Positions 9,431 to 17,323 of a DNA stretch of 45,165 nt are shown piece after piece. Made by a program: the position numbers and the translations under genes. The stretch spans positions 1 to 45,165 of the forward strand of contig CALKDS010000008.1 of NCBI GenBank assembly GCA_938084135.1, read 5' to 3'. The notes below the pieces were generated by a model. The model was not told the origin of the DNA. It did no database searches and saw nothing but the letters and a program-made list of their open reading frames with translations. Source of the DNA: an uncultured Flavobacteriales bacterium. Lineage in GTDB: Bacteria > Bacteroidota > Bacteroidia > Flavobacteriales > Schleiferiaceae. How positions within the stretch are numbered: position 1 is the first letter of the stretch; each line of letters begins with the position of its first letter.

Positions 9431-10744
9431 TTAATTCAATAAGTCCTGAATTTTTGAATGAAGTTTCTCAGTGAAATCTTCATAGCCTTGAGTTGCAGGT
9501 CCTGAAAATCCTGCATGAACTTCAATGAGTTTTCCTTCTCTATTGTATAAAAGATATGTTGGGTAAGAAATGAAATTTTTTATCGGCAGCATGTCTTCTA
9601 CGGCTCCGCTTTGGGCTTTTCCAGCAAAAAGTATTGGATAGTTTAAGTCTAAATATTCCACAACTTTTTTAATTGCAGAAATAGATTCATCACGATTGGA
9701 ACTTTTTTCAAATGCCAGTGCATAGATATCTAGGTCATCATAAGCTGTGAGTTCTTTAAAAAATGCTGATTCGTCCAAACAATTTGGGCACCAGCTTCCC
9801 ATGACTTGGATTAGAGTAACATTGCCTCGCCCAGTAATAAGGTGCATAATTTCTCCCGTTTCGTATTCTGGTAACTTTATATCAACTTTTGAATTTACCT
9901 TCCCTAGAGTTATTCCATAAGGGTTACGAAGTTTTGAAACGCTATCACTTCTTCCAATAAAGGGTTCCGAATAATTGGCTCCGCTAAAATGTCTTCCTGT
10001 AATTTCCCCATTCTCTTTGATGTCAATGAAAAACGTATATGCATGAACTCCATCAAATGTGCTCAGAAAAAGTTTGTTTCCGTATCGATTTCCGGCTAAA
10101 TATCGATAATCTCCAGTTTCGGTTAGTATAGAACCATAATATTCATTTGAGTTAGGTTTCTGGATAAATTCACCTATCGCGGATTTAGAATTCTCTGAGT
10201 TAGATCTTAGTTTTATTGAAAATCTTTCAGCAAAAGGAAATATATTTTTGTCCGAGTTCCTCTTGAATTCATTTGGTGGAAAACGATTGATTTTCCCCAT
10301 ATTATTTTCTTCCGAAATAATAGCTAGAGAGGAAGTAAGTGGGTAGCTTTCCTTAGTTTCAATTTTAATAAAAAAACCTTTTAGTTCTTTTGAATTGTTA
10401 AGATGCAATTCTGATTGGAACGGGAATTGCCAGATGGATTTAGCCAGACTTTCTCCTTGCTTATGATGCTTAAGGGGTATTTTTTCATCTCCATTTATAA
10501 TATTGATTTCATTATAGTATGTTGACGTATCTGACTTTAAGGTTTCAACCTGAAACCTTAAAATATGTTCATTACTAAATTTGATTTCAGCATTCCATAG
10601 TTGGGTTTTATTCTCAAAAACGATTTGATTCAATTGATTATTTTCTTTTTTTAAATAAAAACTATAAAAAGTTGCAAGGCCCCCTAGCAATCCAATAAAT
10701 ATCCAAAAATATCTACGCAATCTGTGTTTTGAATATAGTTTCAC
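9431..10744 (-). CDS. membrane-anchored TlpA-like thioredoxin-fold protein
   Basis: A 437-residue protein with one N-terminal membrane anchor (about residues 9-26) after a positively charged start. A long beta-rich region (about 30-290) has no family I can name with certainty; it resembles the N-terminal domains of Bacteroidota thiol-disulfide oxidoreductases. The C-terminal 150 residues form a TlpA/ResA-type thioredoxin domain with the active site WCPNC at 318-322 and the cis-proline in SYPTYLLY (about 395). It should face the periplasm and reduce or exchange disulfides, possibly in cytochrome maturation or oxidative protection. It sits 9 bases after the mutase gene and 5 bases before the cysteine-cluster gene, suggesting one transcript. 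Confidence 0.82.
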   Translation of the reverse strand: MKLYSKHRLRRYFWIFIGLLGGLATFYSFYLKKENNQLNQIVFENKTQLWNAEIKFSNEHILRFQVETLKSDTSTYYNEINIINGDEKIPLKHHKQGESLAKSIWQFPFQSELHLNNSKELKGFFIKIETKESYPLTSSLAIISEENNMGKINRFPPNEFKRNSDKNIFPFAERFSIKLRSNSENSKSAIGEFIQKPNSNEYYGSILTETGDYRYLAGNRYGNKLFLSTFDGVHAYTFFIDIKENGEITGRHFSGANYSEPFIGRSDSVSKLRNPYGITLGKVNSKVDIKLPEYETGEIMHLITGRGNVTLIQVMGSWCPNCLDESAFFKELTAYDDLDIYALAFEKSSNRDESISAIKKVVEYLDLNYPILFAGKAQSGAVEDMLPIKNFISYPTYLLYNREGKLIEVHAGFSGPATQGYEDFTEKLHSKIQDLLN

Positions 10745-10753
10745 TTTGGTTAA

Positions 10754-12487
10754 TTAAAAATTCGAAACGATTGATTTGTATAATTCTATTCTTTGCTTTA
10801 ATTCAGCAAGAATAATCTCATAACTGTTGTCTTCAGTGAGATTTATTGAGGCCCCTTTTGTATTAAAATAGTATTTTATTTTAGGCTCTGTTCCGCTTGG
10901 GCGGACTGTGATCCTGTCTCCATTTTTTAGAGTGAATTGAAGGACATTGGATGTTGGGAGGTCGATGATTTTTTCAGTACCTGATATAAAATTTGTGCAT
11001 TTACCTATTTGAAAATCGGATATTTCATTAACATGGTGGGCACCTATTTTTTTAGGAGGGTTTTTTCTTAATCTAGTCATGATTTCCTGAATCTCTTGTG
11101 CGCCTTTTTTACCTTTTTTGATCACACTAAAAAGAGAGTCTTCGTGAGTACCGTGGACGGCATAAATATTCATTAACTGATTGTAAAAACTTGAGCCTTG
11201 ATCTAAATACCATGAAGCCACCTCTGCCAATAGAGTGGACGCTGAGATTGCATCTTTATCTCGTACAAAGCTCCCAATTAAGTAGCCATAAGATTCTTCA
11301 CCACCAATTATAAATTCTTTCTCTCCTTCAAGTTTTTTTATTAATTCCGCTATCCACTTGAAGCCGGTTAAGGTTTGATATGCAGGAATACTGTAGGACT
11401 TTGCAATATTCTCGAGTAAGTTGGAGGTAACAACTGTAGACGCTACAAATCCGTTTTTCGGTAGGGATTTTGTAATTCTTTTTTGATTCAAAACATAATC
11501 AAAAAGGACGGCTGCAGTTTGGTTCCCATTCAGAAGAATTAATTCATTCTTGTTGTCTCTTACCGCAATACCAACTCGATCAGAATCAGGATCGCAACCG
11601 ATTACCATATCTGCATCAATTTCTTGAGCTTTTTGCAAAGCAAGATCTAAAGCATCAGCTTCTTCAGGGTTTGGTGATTCAATGGTGGGAAAATCCCCAT
11701 CAGGGACTGCTTGAGATTCAAGAATATGAATATTTTTAAATCCAAAACGCTTGAAAGCCTCAGGTAATAGTGTAATAGCAGTACCGTGTAGAGATGTAAA
11801 AACAAGTTTAAGATTTGAATTAGATACAGGGTTGAGAGATAGTTTTTCAACCTCTTTTAGGTAGTTTTCGTCGATCTCCTGGCCTAAATAATGGATTTTA
11901 CCGCTTCCTTGAGTCCAGCGAATGTCAGATACTTTTAACTTCTTTACACAAGTTAAAATTTCTTGATCATGGGGAGGGACTAGTTGCCCTCCGTCAGACC
12001 AATAAACTTTATAACCATTGTATTCTTTTGGATTGTGTGAAGCCGTTATTACTATTCCTGCATTGCATGACAAGTACCTTACCGCAAAGCTAAGTTGTGG
12101 AGTCGGTCTTAAGTCAGAGAATAGAAAGACATCAATGTTGTTGGCTTTAAAAACTTTGGATACTTCTTCAGCAAATGTTTTACTATTATTCCTAGAGTCG
12201 TAGGCTATAGCAACTTTAGGTTTCTTATTTAGTTTATGATTTAAATAATTAGCTAGTCCCTGAGTAGCTAAACCAAGAGTATATTTATTGACTCCATTGG
12301 AACCAAGGCGCATTAGTCCACGAATTCCTCCAGTTCCAAACTCTAGATCCTTGTAGAATAATTCGTTTAAATTTTCGGGATCGCTATCTATCCAACTTTT
12401 AATTGTTAGTTTATCAGAATCATCAATTGAGCTTCCTAGCCAATCTAATGCCTTATTGTAAGCAGATATATCTAATTCAGTATTCAT
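10754..12487 (-). CDS. phospho-sugar mutase (phosphoglucomutase/phosphomannomutase, alpha-D-phosphohexomutase family)
   Basis: A 577-residue enzyme, the length of the PgcA/PGM2-like branch. Motifs appear in the expected order: GTGGIRG (51-57), the phosphoserine loop TASHNPKEYNGYK with Ser at about 150, the metal-binding loop GCDPDSDR (about 297-304), the sugar-binding GGEES (395-399) and the phosphate-binding RPSGTEPKIKYY near 531. It interconverts hexose 1-phosphate and 6-phosphate through a phosphoserine and a bisphosphate intermediate, feeding glycogen, nucleotide-sugar or polysaccharide synthesis. Whether glucose or mannose phosphate is preferred cannot be read from the sequence. It heads a likely three-gene unit. 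The 93 bases upstream show no clear TAnnTTTG box. Confidence 0.93.
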   Translation of the reverse strand: MNTELDISAYNKALDWLGSSIDDSDKLTIKSWIDSDPENLNELFYKDLEFGTGGIRGLMRLGSNGVNKYTLGLATQGLANYLNHKLNKKPKVAIAYDSRNNSKTFAEEVSKVFKANNIDVFLFSDLRPTPQLSFAVRYLSCNAGIVITASHNPKEYNGYKVYWSDGGQLVPPHDQEILTCVKKLKVSDIRWTQGSGKIHYLGQEIDENYLKEVEKLSLNPVSNSNLKLVFTSLHGTAITLLPEAFKRFGFKNIHILESQAVPDGDFPTIESPNPEEADALDLALQKAQEIDADMVIGCDPDSDRVGIAVRDNKNELILLNGNQTAAVLFDYVLNQKRITKSLPKNGFVASTVVTSNLLENIAKSYSIPAYQTLTGFKWIAELIKKLEGEKEFIIGGEESYGYLIGSFVRDKDAISASTLLAEVASWYLDQGSSFYNQLMNIYAVHGTHEDSLFSVIKKGKKGAQEIQEIMTRLRKNPPKKIGAHHVNEISDFQIGKCTNFISGTEKIIDLPTSNVLQFTLKNGDRITVRPSGTEPKIKYYFNTKGASINLTEDNSYEIILAELKQRIELYKSIVSNF

Positions 12488-12580
12488 TTAAATCAACTTA
12501 TGAAAGTTTAAATTAAAAACATTAATATCGATTTTCAGTAAAAACTTATCGATAATACTTAGAAAAGCCTCTAATGTTTT

Positions 12581-13051
12581 TTAGAAGCTAGCCATTTTTA
12601 TGGCTGCAATTGATGCTTCTAATCCTTTATTGCCATACTTACCTCCAGAGCGATCAATTGATTGCTGCATATTGTCATCAGTTAGCACGCATAGTATCAC
12701 CGGGATTTTTCCATTCGCATTTAGAAGAGCAATTCCATTTGAAACACCTTGACATACATAATCAAAATGAGAGGTTTCACCTCTAATGATTGATCCAATT
12801 GCTATTACAGCGTCAAACTCTAATGATTCTGAGACAACTTTACAGGCATGTATTAGTTCAAAACTACCCGGTACATTGTATTCTTCTATATCTTTTGCTT
12901 TCACCCCTGTTTTGAGCAATGTTTCTCGAGCAGCGGACTTTAAATTGTCAGTAATTTCTGAATTCCATTCAGATGCCACCAAAGCAAATCGCTTACCTTC
13001 AGAGGAGGGTAGCTTGTTGAGATCAACATTTGAATGTTGAGCAGTGGACAT
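12581..13051 (-). CDS. ribH: 6,7-dimethyl-8-ribityllumazine synthase
   Basis: A 156-residue protein, the usual length for lumazine synthase. It condenses 5-amino-6-ribitylaminouracil with 3,4-dihydroxy-2-butanone 4-phosphate in the penultimate step of riboflavin synthesis. Family motifs are clear: VPGSFEL (60-66), GSIIRGETSHFDYV with the catalytic His at 95, and the phosphate-binding region ending in a conserved Arg (R134) before GNKG (140-143). Its ATG directly abuts the stop codon of the upstream TPR gene (TAAATG), so the two are probably translationally coupled. No FMN riboswitch or other riboflavin gene is nearby. Confidence 0.95.
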   Translation of the reverse strand: MSTAQHSNVDLNKLPSSEGKRFALVASEWNSEITDNLKSAARETLLKTGVKAKDIEEYNVPGSFELIHACKVVSESLEFDAVIAIGSIIRGETSHFDYVCQGVSNGIALLNANGKIPVILCVLTDDNMQQSIDRSGGKYGNKGLEASIAAIKMASF

Positions 13052-13750
13052 TTAAGAATTACTAATTTTAGCTTCGCAATAAGATATGAATGCCTCTATA
13101 TCTTCTGATTCGTTCGAATTAGGGAAATCTGATTTTAAGCGCTTATAGATTTTCAATGCGGCCTTGTAATTTTCTCCCATTTCAGCTGCTGTTCCAGCTT
13201 TTTTTAAGAATATTGGAGTCAAAAAATTGTTGGCTTCGCCTTTTGAGGCCAGAGTATAATACTCTAAAGCCTCTTTTGGTTGATTCAGATCGGCAAAAGC
13301 ATCTCCAATTGCACCTTTTGCCACAATACTCAAAACCGGATCATTCCCCTTAAAATTATCTAGGTATCCAATCGCATCTTCAGGCTGACCTAGGCTCAAA
13401 TAACAGAGTCCTGCATAATAATTAGCCAGGTTTGCTGCTTTCGTAGATCCATATTCCTCAATAATGTCTAGGAAACCAAGATTAAGCCCGTTGCCATTTA
13501 GAGCTAATTTTAAAGAATCTTTGGCAAAAGCTTGTTGTGCAGGATAAATGGCAACCTGAGCTTTTTCTTCATTTGGAATACTTATGAATTGATTGTATGC
13601 CCAAACTCCAGCAACTCCAACTATCGCAGCTCCCACGACACCAATAATTTTTTCTTTATGTTTTTGAACAAAGGTTTCTACTTTATTCAGGCCTGCTTCA
13701 ACAGCTGCTTCAGGGTTTTCAATAAGATCAAATTCTTTTTTCTTTGCCAT
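13052..13750 (-). CDS. membrane-anchored tetratricopeptide repeat protein (YfgM-like)
   Basis: A 232-residue protein with a basic N-terminus, one membrane segment at about 34-55 (IIGVVGAAIVGVAGVWAY) and helical TPR-type repeats through the remainder (for example YYAGLCYLSLGQPEDAIGYL and KAALKIYKRLKSDFPNS). The layout resembles YfgM, a partner of the Sec translocon and periplasmic chaperones, and the same gene commonly lies between ribH and recF in Bacteroidota. Its function is inferred as protein-protein scaffolding at the membrane. The gene is divergent from recF with a 78-base gap that holds a -7 box for each direction. Confidence 0.8.
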   Translation of the reverse strand: MAKKKEFDLIENPEAAVEAGLNKVETFVQKHKEKIIGVVGAAIVGVAGVWAYNQFISIPNEEKAQVAIYPAQQAFAKDSLKLALNGNGLNLGFLDIIEEYGSTKAANLANYYAGLCYLSLGQPEDAIGYLDNFKGNDPVLSIVAKGAIGDAFADLNQPKEALEYYTLASKGEANNFLTPIFLKKAGTAAEMGENYKAALKIYKRLKSDFPNSNESEDIEAFISYCEAKISNS

Positions 13751-13787
13751 AATATCGTTTAAAACAAAATCTATAGATTAAGGTCGG

Positions 13788-13795
13788 CAAAGATA
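13788..13795 (-). promoter_or_regulatory. -7 promoter box for the TPR-ribH unit
   Basis: The minus strand reads TATCTTTG, a perfect match to TAnnTTTG. It lies 37 bases before the TPR start codon, leaving a leader of about 30 bases. No convincing -33 TTG stands at 17-23 bases. Confidence 0.45.
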
Positions 13796-13816
13796 GCCAA
13801 AACCGTCGATTGGAGC

Positions 13817-13824
13817 TACTTTTG
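13817..13824 (+). promoter_or_regulatory. possible -7 box for recF
   Basis: TACTTTTG matches TAnnTTTG but ends only four bases before the recF ATG at 13829, so use of this box would give an essentially leaderless message. It stands back to back with the box of the divergent TPR gene, 21 bases away. Confidence 0.3.
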
Positions 13825-13828
13825 ACAT

Positions 13829-14923
13829 ATGCATGATTTGACACTAACAGAACTTCGTATGGTTCATTTTAAAAATCACACTTCAATTGATTTCTCTTTT
13901 TCGCCTAAACTAAATGCTATAGTTGGAATTAATGGCGCAGGAAAGACAACGATTTTAGATGCAATTCATGTCTTGTGCATGACAAAAAGTTACTTTCATA
14001 ATTCTGATGTTCACAATATTCAGTTTAATGCTCCGTTTTTTGTGCTTGAAGGAGAAATGCAAGCTAATGATATTGTTACTCCGATCTATTGTGGTCTAAA
14101 AAAAGGAGAAAAAAAAGTATTCAAGACAGATGACGAAGAATACACAAAGCTTTCGAATCATTTAGGTAGATTCCCCGTAGTGATGATTAGTCCTTATGAT
14201 AGGAATCTCATTACTGATGGAAGTGAGGCTAGACGTAAATTTATGAATTCTGTCATTTCACAATCAAATAAAAAGTACCTAGACGCTCTTTTGGCTTATA
14301 ATCGAGCTTTATCGCAAAGAAATGCGCTATTAAAATACTTTGCTGCTAACCGAACTTTTGATCAATCCATGCTTGATTTATATAATGATCAGCTTGTTTC
14401 AAATAGTAAAATAATTTATTCAGCTCGACTTTCATTTGTTGAGAATTTTGAGCCTGTGTTAAAAAAGTATTATGGTTGGATGGCAGGCAATAAAGAAATT
14501 GTGGGGATCGAGTATAAATCTTCATTGCATGAAAAAGATTTGGATGTGTTGTTAAATCAAAATATTGACAAAGATCGAGTTTTGCAGTACACCTCTAAGG
14601 GAATTCACAGAGAGGACTTAGTATTTAAACTTCATGGAGAACAACTAAATCGAGTTGGCTCTCAGGGGCAGCAAAAATCATTTGTTGTAGCCCTAAAACT
14701 AGCGGTATTTGATTCTTTGAAAAATTCTTTAAGAGTTAAGCCCATTTTATTGCTTGACGATATATTTGATAAGCTGGATGCTATCAGGGTAGAGGGGTTA
14801 ATTCGATTGGTAAATGAGCACCATTTTGGTCAAATTTTCATCACAGACACCCACACTGAAAGAACAGAATTTATGATTAAGTCAGTGAATGAAGAAGCTA
14901 AAGTAATAGATTTGAGTAGCTAA
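13829..14923 (+). CDS. recF: DNA replication and repair protein RecF
   Basis: A 364-residue SMC-like ATPase. The Walker A loop GINGAGKT is at 33-40, the ABC-type signature region around GSQGQQKS lies near 275, and the Walker B ILLLDD ends at about 311, followed by the D-loop-like IFDKLD. RecF binds single-strand/double-strand DNA junctions and loads RecA with RecO and RecR at stalled forks and gaps. The N-terminal strand before FKNHTSIDFSF aligns with the family from the first Met, which supports this start. The stop codon TAA shares a base with the ATG of the following DUF721 gene, an arrangement expected for coupled translation. Confidence 0.95.
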   Translation: MHDLTLTELRMVHFKNHTSIDFSFSPKLNAIVGINGAGKTTILDAIHVLCMTKSYFHNSDVHNIQFNAPFFVLEGEMQANDIVTPIYCGLKKGEKKVFKTDDEEYTKLSNHLGRFPVVMISPYDRNLITDGSEARRKFMNSVISQSNKKYLDALLAYNRALSQRNALLKYFAANRTFDQSMLDLYNDQLVSNSKIIYSARLSFVENFEPVLKKYYGWMAGNKEIVGIEYKSSLHEKDLDVLLNQNIDKDRVLQYTSKGIHREDLVFKLHGEQLNRVGSQGQQKSFVVALKLAVFDSLKNSLRVKPILLLDDIFDKLDAIRVEGLIRLVNEHHFGQIFITDTHTERTEFMIKSVNEEAKVIDLSS

Positions 14924-15216
14924 TGACAAAGCCCGATTTAAAATCTATTGCTGAAATTATAGGTTCATTCAAGCTGCCTTTTCAGAATAAAAGCGCCTAT
15001 AAATTGGGAATAATAGAGAATGCTTGGATCGAAATTCTAGGAGAACAAGCTTATCAAAAGGTTCGAAAATTCTCTGTGAAAAATGGCATTCTTTATGTCT
15101 ATTGTGATTCTAATTCCTTGAGACATGAATTGGGCATGCAAAAAAAGCGGTTGCTGGATGCTTTAAATAAAAAAATTGATCAAGAACTTGTTATTTCTGA
15201 TGTAGTATTTTATTAA
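14923..15216 (+). CDS. DUF721 (DciA-like) protein
   Basis: A 97-residue protein matching the small DUF721/DciA-type family: a KH-like core with an AWIEILGEQAYQKVRKFSVKNGILYVYCDS pattern (W near 32) followed by the basic helix LRHELGMQKKRLLDALN. In other phyla DciA loads the replicative helicase, and DUF721 proteins are regularly found directly after recF in Bacteroidota. A replication-linked role is plausible but inferred from family and position. It overlaps the recF stop by one base, so expression is probably coupled. Confidence 0.85.
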   Translation: MTKPDLKSIAEIIGSFKLPFQNKSAYKLGIIENAWIEILGEQAYQKVRKFSVKNGILYVYCDSNSLRHELGMQKKRLLDALNKKIDQELVISDVVFY

Positions 15217-15249
15217 AGCAGAGCTAATAGTTGTTATGACTTAGTTTAT

Positions 15250-15663
15250 TCAGAACCTCTCTTCGAGAGAAAAAAAGAATTCTCCTTCTAAATTTGCATT
15301 TTCATTGCTATCCGAACCGTGTATTGCATTTGCTGAAATGGATGTAGCAAAAAGCTTTCTAATAGTTCCTTCAGCTGCCTCTGCAGGGTTTGTAGATCCG
15401 ATTAGTGTCCTAAAGTCATTTACAGCATTATCTTTTTTAAGAATTGCAGCGACAATTGGTCCTGAAGACATGTAATCAACCAGTTCCGCATAAAAAGGAC
15501 GTTCAGCGTGGACTTCATAAAACTTTTCAGCATCACCTTTACTAAGCTTTGTTAATTTCATTGCTGCAATATGAAATCCTGCAGAATTTATTTTTTCTAG
15601 TATTGCGCCAATATGCCCGTTTTGTACGGCATCTGGTTTGATCATTGTGAAGGTGCGGTTCAT
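15250..15663 (-). CDS. ndk: nucleoside diphosphate kinase
   Basis: A 137-residue enzyme when started at the ATG at 15663 ([13 protein letters not shown]). It transfers the gamma phosphate from ATP to nucleoside diphosphates through a phosphohistidine. The active-site His is in NAIHGSDS (H115), with the conserved Lys in MIKPDA (K9) and the family pattern ERPFYAELV downstream. The frame extends upstream to 15717, but the extra residues match nothing in the family and a perfect -7 box lies inside that extension, so the shorter start is preferred. It converges on the recF-DUF721 unit and diverges from nrnA. Confidence 0.95.
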   Translation of the reverse strand: MNRTFTMIKPDAVQNGHIGAILEKINSAGFHIAAMKLTKLSKGDAEKFYEVHAERPFYAELVDYMSSGPIVAAILKKDNAVNDFRTLIGSTNPAEAAEGTIRKLFATSISANAIHGSDSNENANLEGEFFFSLEERF

Positions 15664-15693
15664 CTTGGAATATTTAGTTCTGGTTTTCGAGCG

Positions 15694-15701
15694 CAAATTT
15701 A
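15694..15701 (-). promoter_or_regulatory. -7 promoter box of ndk
   Basis: The minus strand reads TAAATTTGC, a perfect Bacteroidota -7 box, 31 bases before the ndk ATG at 15663. It supports that start over the longer open frame. A TTG on the same strand is only 9 bases upstream, too close to be the -33 element. Confidence 0.45.
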
Positions 15702-15731
15702 CGAAATTTACAATCACTTTAATAGAATAAA

Positions 15732-16733
15732 ATGATAGATAGAATTATTAATTTTTTAAGAGAAAAGCCACGGAAAATTGTTTTAACGAGTCATCGGAAT
15801 CCCGATGGTGATGCAATAGGAAGCGCTTTGGGATTAGCTCATTATTTGCATAGTAAGAGTTATTCCGTTGATATTATCTTCCCAAATCCACCTTCAATTC
15901 CATTACAAGGAAGTATAGGTTATTCATCAGATTTCGTTCATGTTTTCAGTTCAGATCCTATTAAATCTGAAGGGGTTTTTCAAAAAGCTGATGTTCTTTT
16001 TTCCCTTGATTATAACTTGGCGAGTAGGGTGGGAGCTGACATGGAGTCAATGATTAGTGGTTTCCTGGGGAAAAAAATCATGATCGATCATCATGAAAGT
16101 CCAGATACGACTTTCGACCTAGTATTTTCAATGACTTCCAAGAGCTCGACATGTGAGATGGTTTATGATTTGATTGAAAGAGATGGAGGTAAGATTGATG
16201 TGGCCTGTGCAGATAATTTATTAATGGGTCTAATTACGGATACAGGTTCATTTAGATTTCCAATAACTTCTGATCGGACCATGCATGTTGCGGGAAAGCT
16301 TATTGAGGCTGGAGCCATTCCCCATGTTATTCATGATCGATTATTTGACAATAACCCCAAGAGTAGATTAATGATTTGGGGTCGTGCATTATCTAATCTT
16401 ATTATTACCGACGATGGATTTGCTTCTATTGTCTTTCTTAAACAAAGCGATCTTAGCGAATTGAAATATCAACCTGGAGATACCGAAGGATTAGTGAATC
16501 AAGGTCTTGGAGTTACTGGTGTGTTGATTTCTATTTTTATTCGAGAAGATGCGGACAGTAAGATGAAATTATCTTTTCGAAGTAAAGGTGACGTTGATGT
16601 AAATAAATACGCCAGAAAGAATTGGCAAGGTGGTGGTCATAAAAATGCCTCTGGGGGTTTGAGTAATATGAACATCACTGAGACTATTGAGAAGTTTAAA
16701 TCCACATATAAACAAGCTCTCCACGATGATTAA
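15732..16733 (+). CDS. nrnA: DHH-family bifunctional oligoribonuclease/PAP phosphatase (NrnA-like)
   Basis: A 333-residue cytosolic phosphoesterase of the DHH/DHHA1 family. Metal ligands are seen in [12 protein letters not shown] (H21, D25, D27), the DHH triplet in MIDHHESPD (119-121) and GLITDTGSF. The C-terminal DHHA1 domain has its substrate-binding [10 protein letters not shown] at about 300-309. NrnA-type enzymes degrade nanoRNA and linear dinucleotides, and hydrolyse 3'-phosphoadenosine 5'-phosphate from sulfate metabolism. Its stop codon overlaps the start of the gldI-like gene by 8 bases, and it heads a likely five-gene unit continuing to 19748. Confidence 0.92.
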   Translation: MIDRIINFLREKPRKIVLTSHRNPDGDAIGSALGLAHYLHSKSYSVDIIFPNPPSIPLQGSIGYSSDFVHVFSSDPIKSEGVFQKADVLFSLDYNLASRVGADMESMISGFLGKKIMIDHHESPDTTFDLVFSMTSKSSTCEMVYDLIERDGGKIDVACADNLLMGLITDTGSFRFPITSDRTMHVAGKLIEAGAIPHVIHDRLFDNNPKSRLMIWGRALSNLIITDDGFASIVFLKQSDLSELKYQPGDTEGLVNQGLGVTGVLISIFIREDADSKMKLSFRSKGDVDVNKYARKNWQGGGHKNASGGLSNMNITETIEKFKSTYKQALHDD

Positions 16734-17292
16734 ATTATTTAATCTAAAATCAGCACCTTTTTGTCTTTCCATTCTCAGTATAACACCTTCTGCTTTGAGT
16801 TTTGTGTTTGCTATATCACTCTTAGTTTCATGCTCAACGCAAGTAGAAGAAACAAAGGAGTTAAAATTCACAGAGCGTGAAAAATATGAGAGAATGATTG
16901 ATCAAAATAGGGCAGTTTTAGAGGCCGAGCGTAAAGCGATAGGATCATTTATGGATTCCTCCACTCAAAAATTTATTAGAAATGGATTGGGGATGCATAT
17001 TTCTATAATTGAGCGCGGCAGTGGTACTGTTTTAGATACTGGAGATTTGGTAAGAATTCATCTAAGAATTACCGATCTTAAGGGCTATGAGTTTAATCAA
17101 TTTAAATATTCGCAATTTTCAATACTCCGAGATAATGAGATGATTTGGGGAGTACAAGAGGCGTCTTTGGGGTCAAGGCAAGGAGATAGCCTAATATTAA
17201 TTGTCCCTGCACATCTCGCACACGGTCTTGCAGGAGATTTAAATACAATACCTCCTCTTACAACCCTTGTTTATTACCTTCGCATACTCTAA
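16726..17292 (+). CDS. gldI: GldI-like FKBP-fold lipoprotein
   Basis: A 188-residue protein from the ATG at 16726, which overlaps the nrnA stop. A long hydrophobic signal ends in a lipobox LLVSC (Cys36), so it should be anchored in a membrane facing the periplasm. A charged helical stretch (REKYERMIDQNRAVLEAERKA) precedes an FKBP-type domain from about residue 90. GldI is an FKBP-like lipoprotein required for gliding in Flavobacterium, and it often lies beside an nrnA-type gene and other PPIases. The FKBP core here lacks most canonical active-site residues: the usual VHY is IHL, FD is FN, and the VI-GW motif is replaced by MIWGV. It may therefore act as a chaperone rather than an isomerase. 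A frame extension to 16687 is unlikely. Confidence 0.8.
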   Translation: MIKLFNLKSAPFCLSILSITPSALSFVFAISLLVSCSTQVEETKELKFTEREKYERMIDQNRAVLEAERKAIGSFMDSSTQKFIRNGLGMHISIIERGSGTVLDTGDLVRIHLRITDLKGYEFNQFKYSQFSILRDNEMIWGVQEASLGSRQGDSLILIVPAHLAHGLAGDLNTIPPLTTLVYYLRIL

Positions 17293-17323
17293 ATACAACG
17301 ATAAATTATCTAACCCTAGAATT

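Noticed and set aside
12526-12555. ATCGAT repeats and the palindrome TTATCGATAA between ribH and the mutase gene
   Set aside because: The sequences are short and AT-rich, no neighbouring promoter box gives them a context, and such palindromes are common by chance here.
13052-13828. FMN riboswitch controlling ribH
   Set aside because: ribH directly follows the TPR gene (TAAATG), and the 78-base gap upstream of that gene is too short and lacks an RFN-type fold.
15256-15275. Hairpin CTCTC-TTC-GAGAG followed by an A-run at the end of ndk, considered as a terminator
   Set aside because: On the ndk strand the T-run precedes the stem and on the other strand an A-run follows it, so neither orientation fits an intrinsic terminator; the stem is also inside the coding sequence.
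16569-16871. 100-codon minus-strand open frame over the nrnA and gldI junction
   Set aside because: Antisense to two supported genes, with no domain and no promoter.
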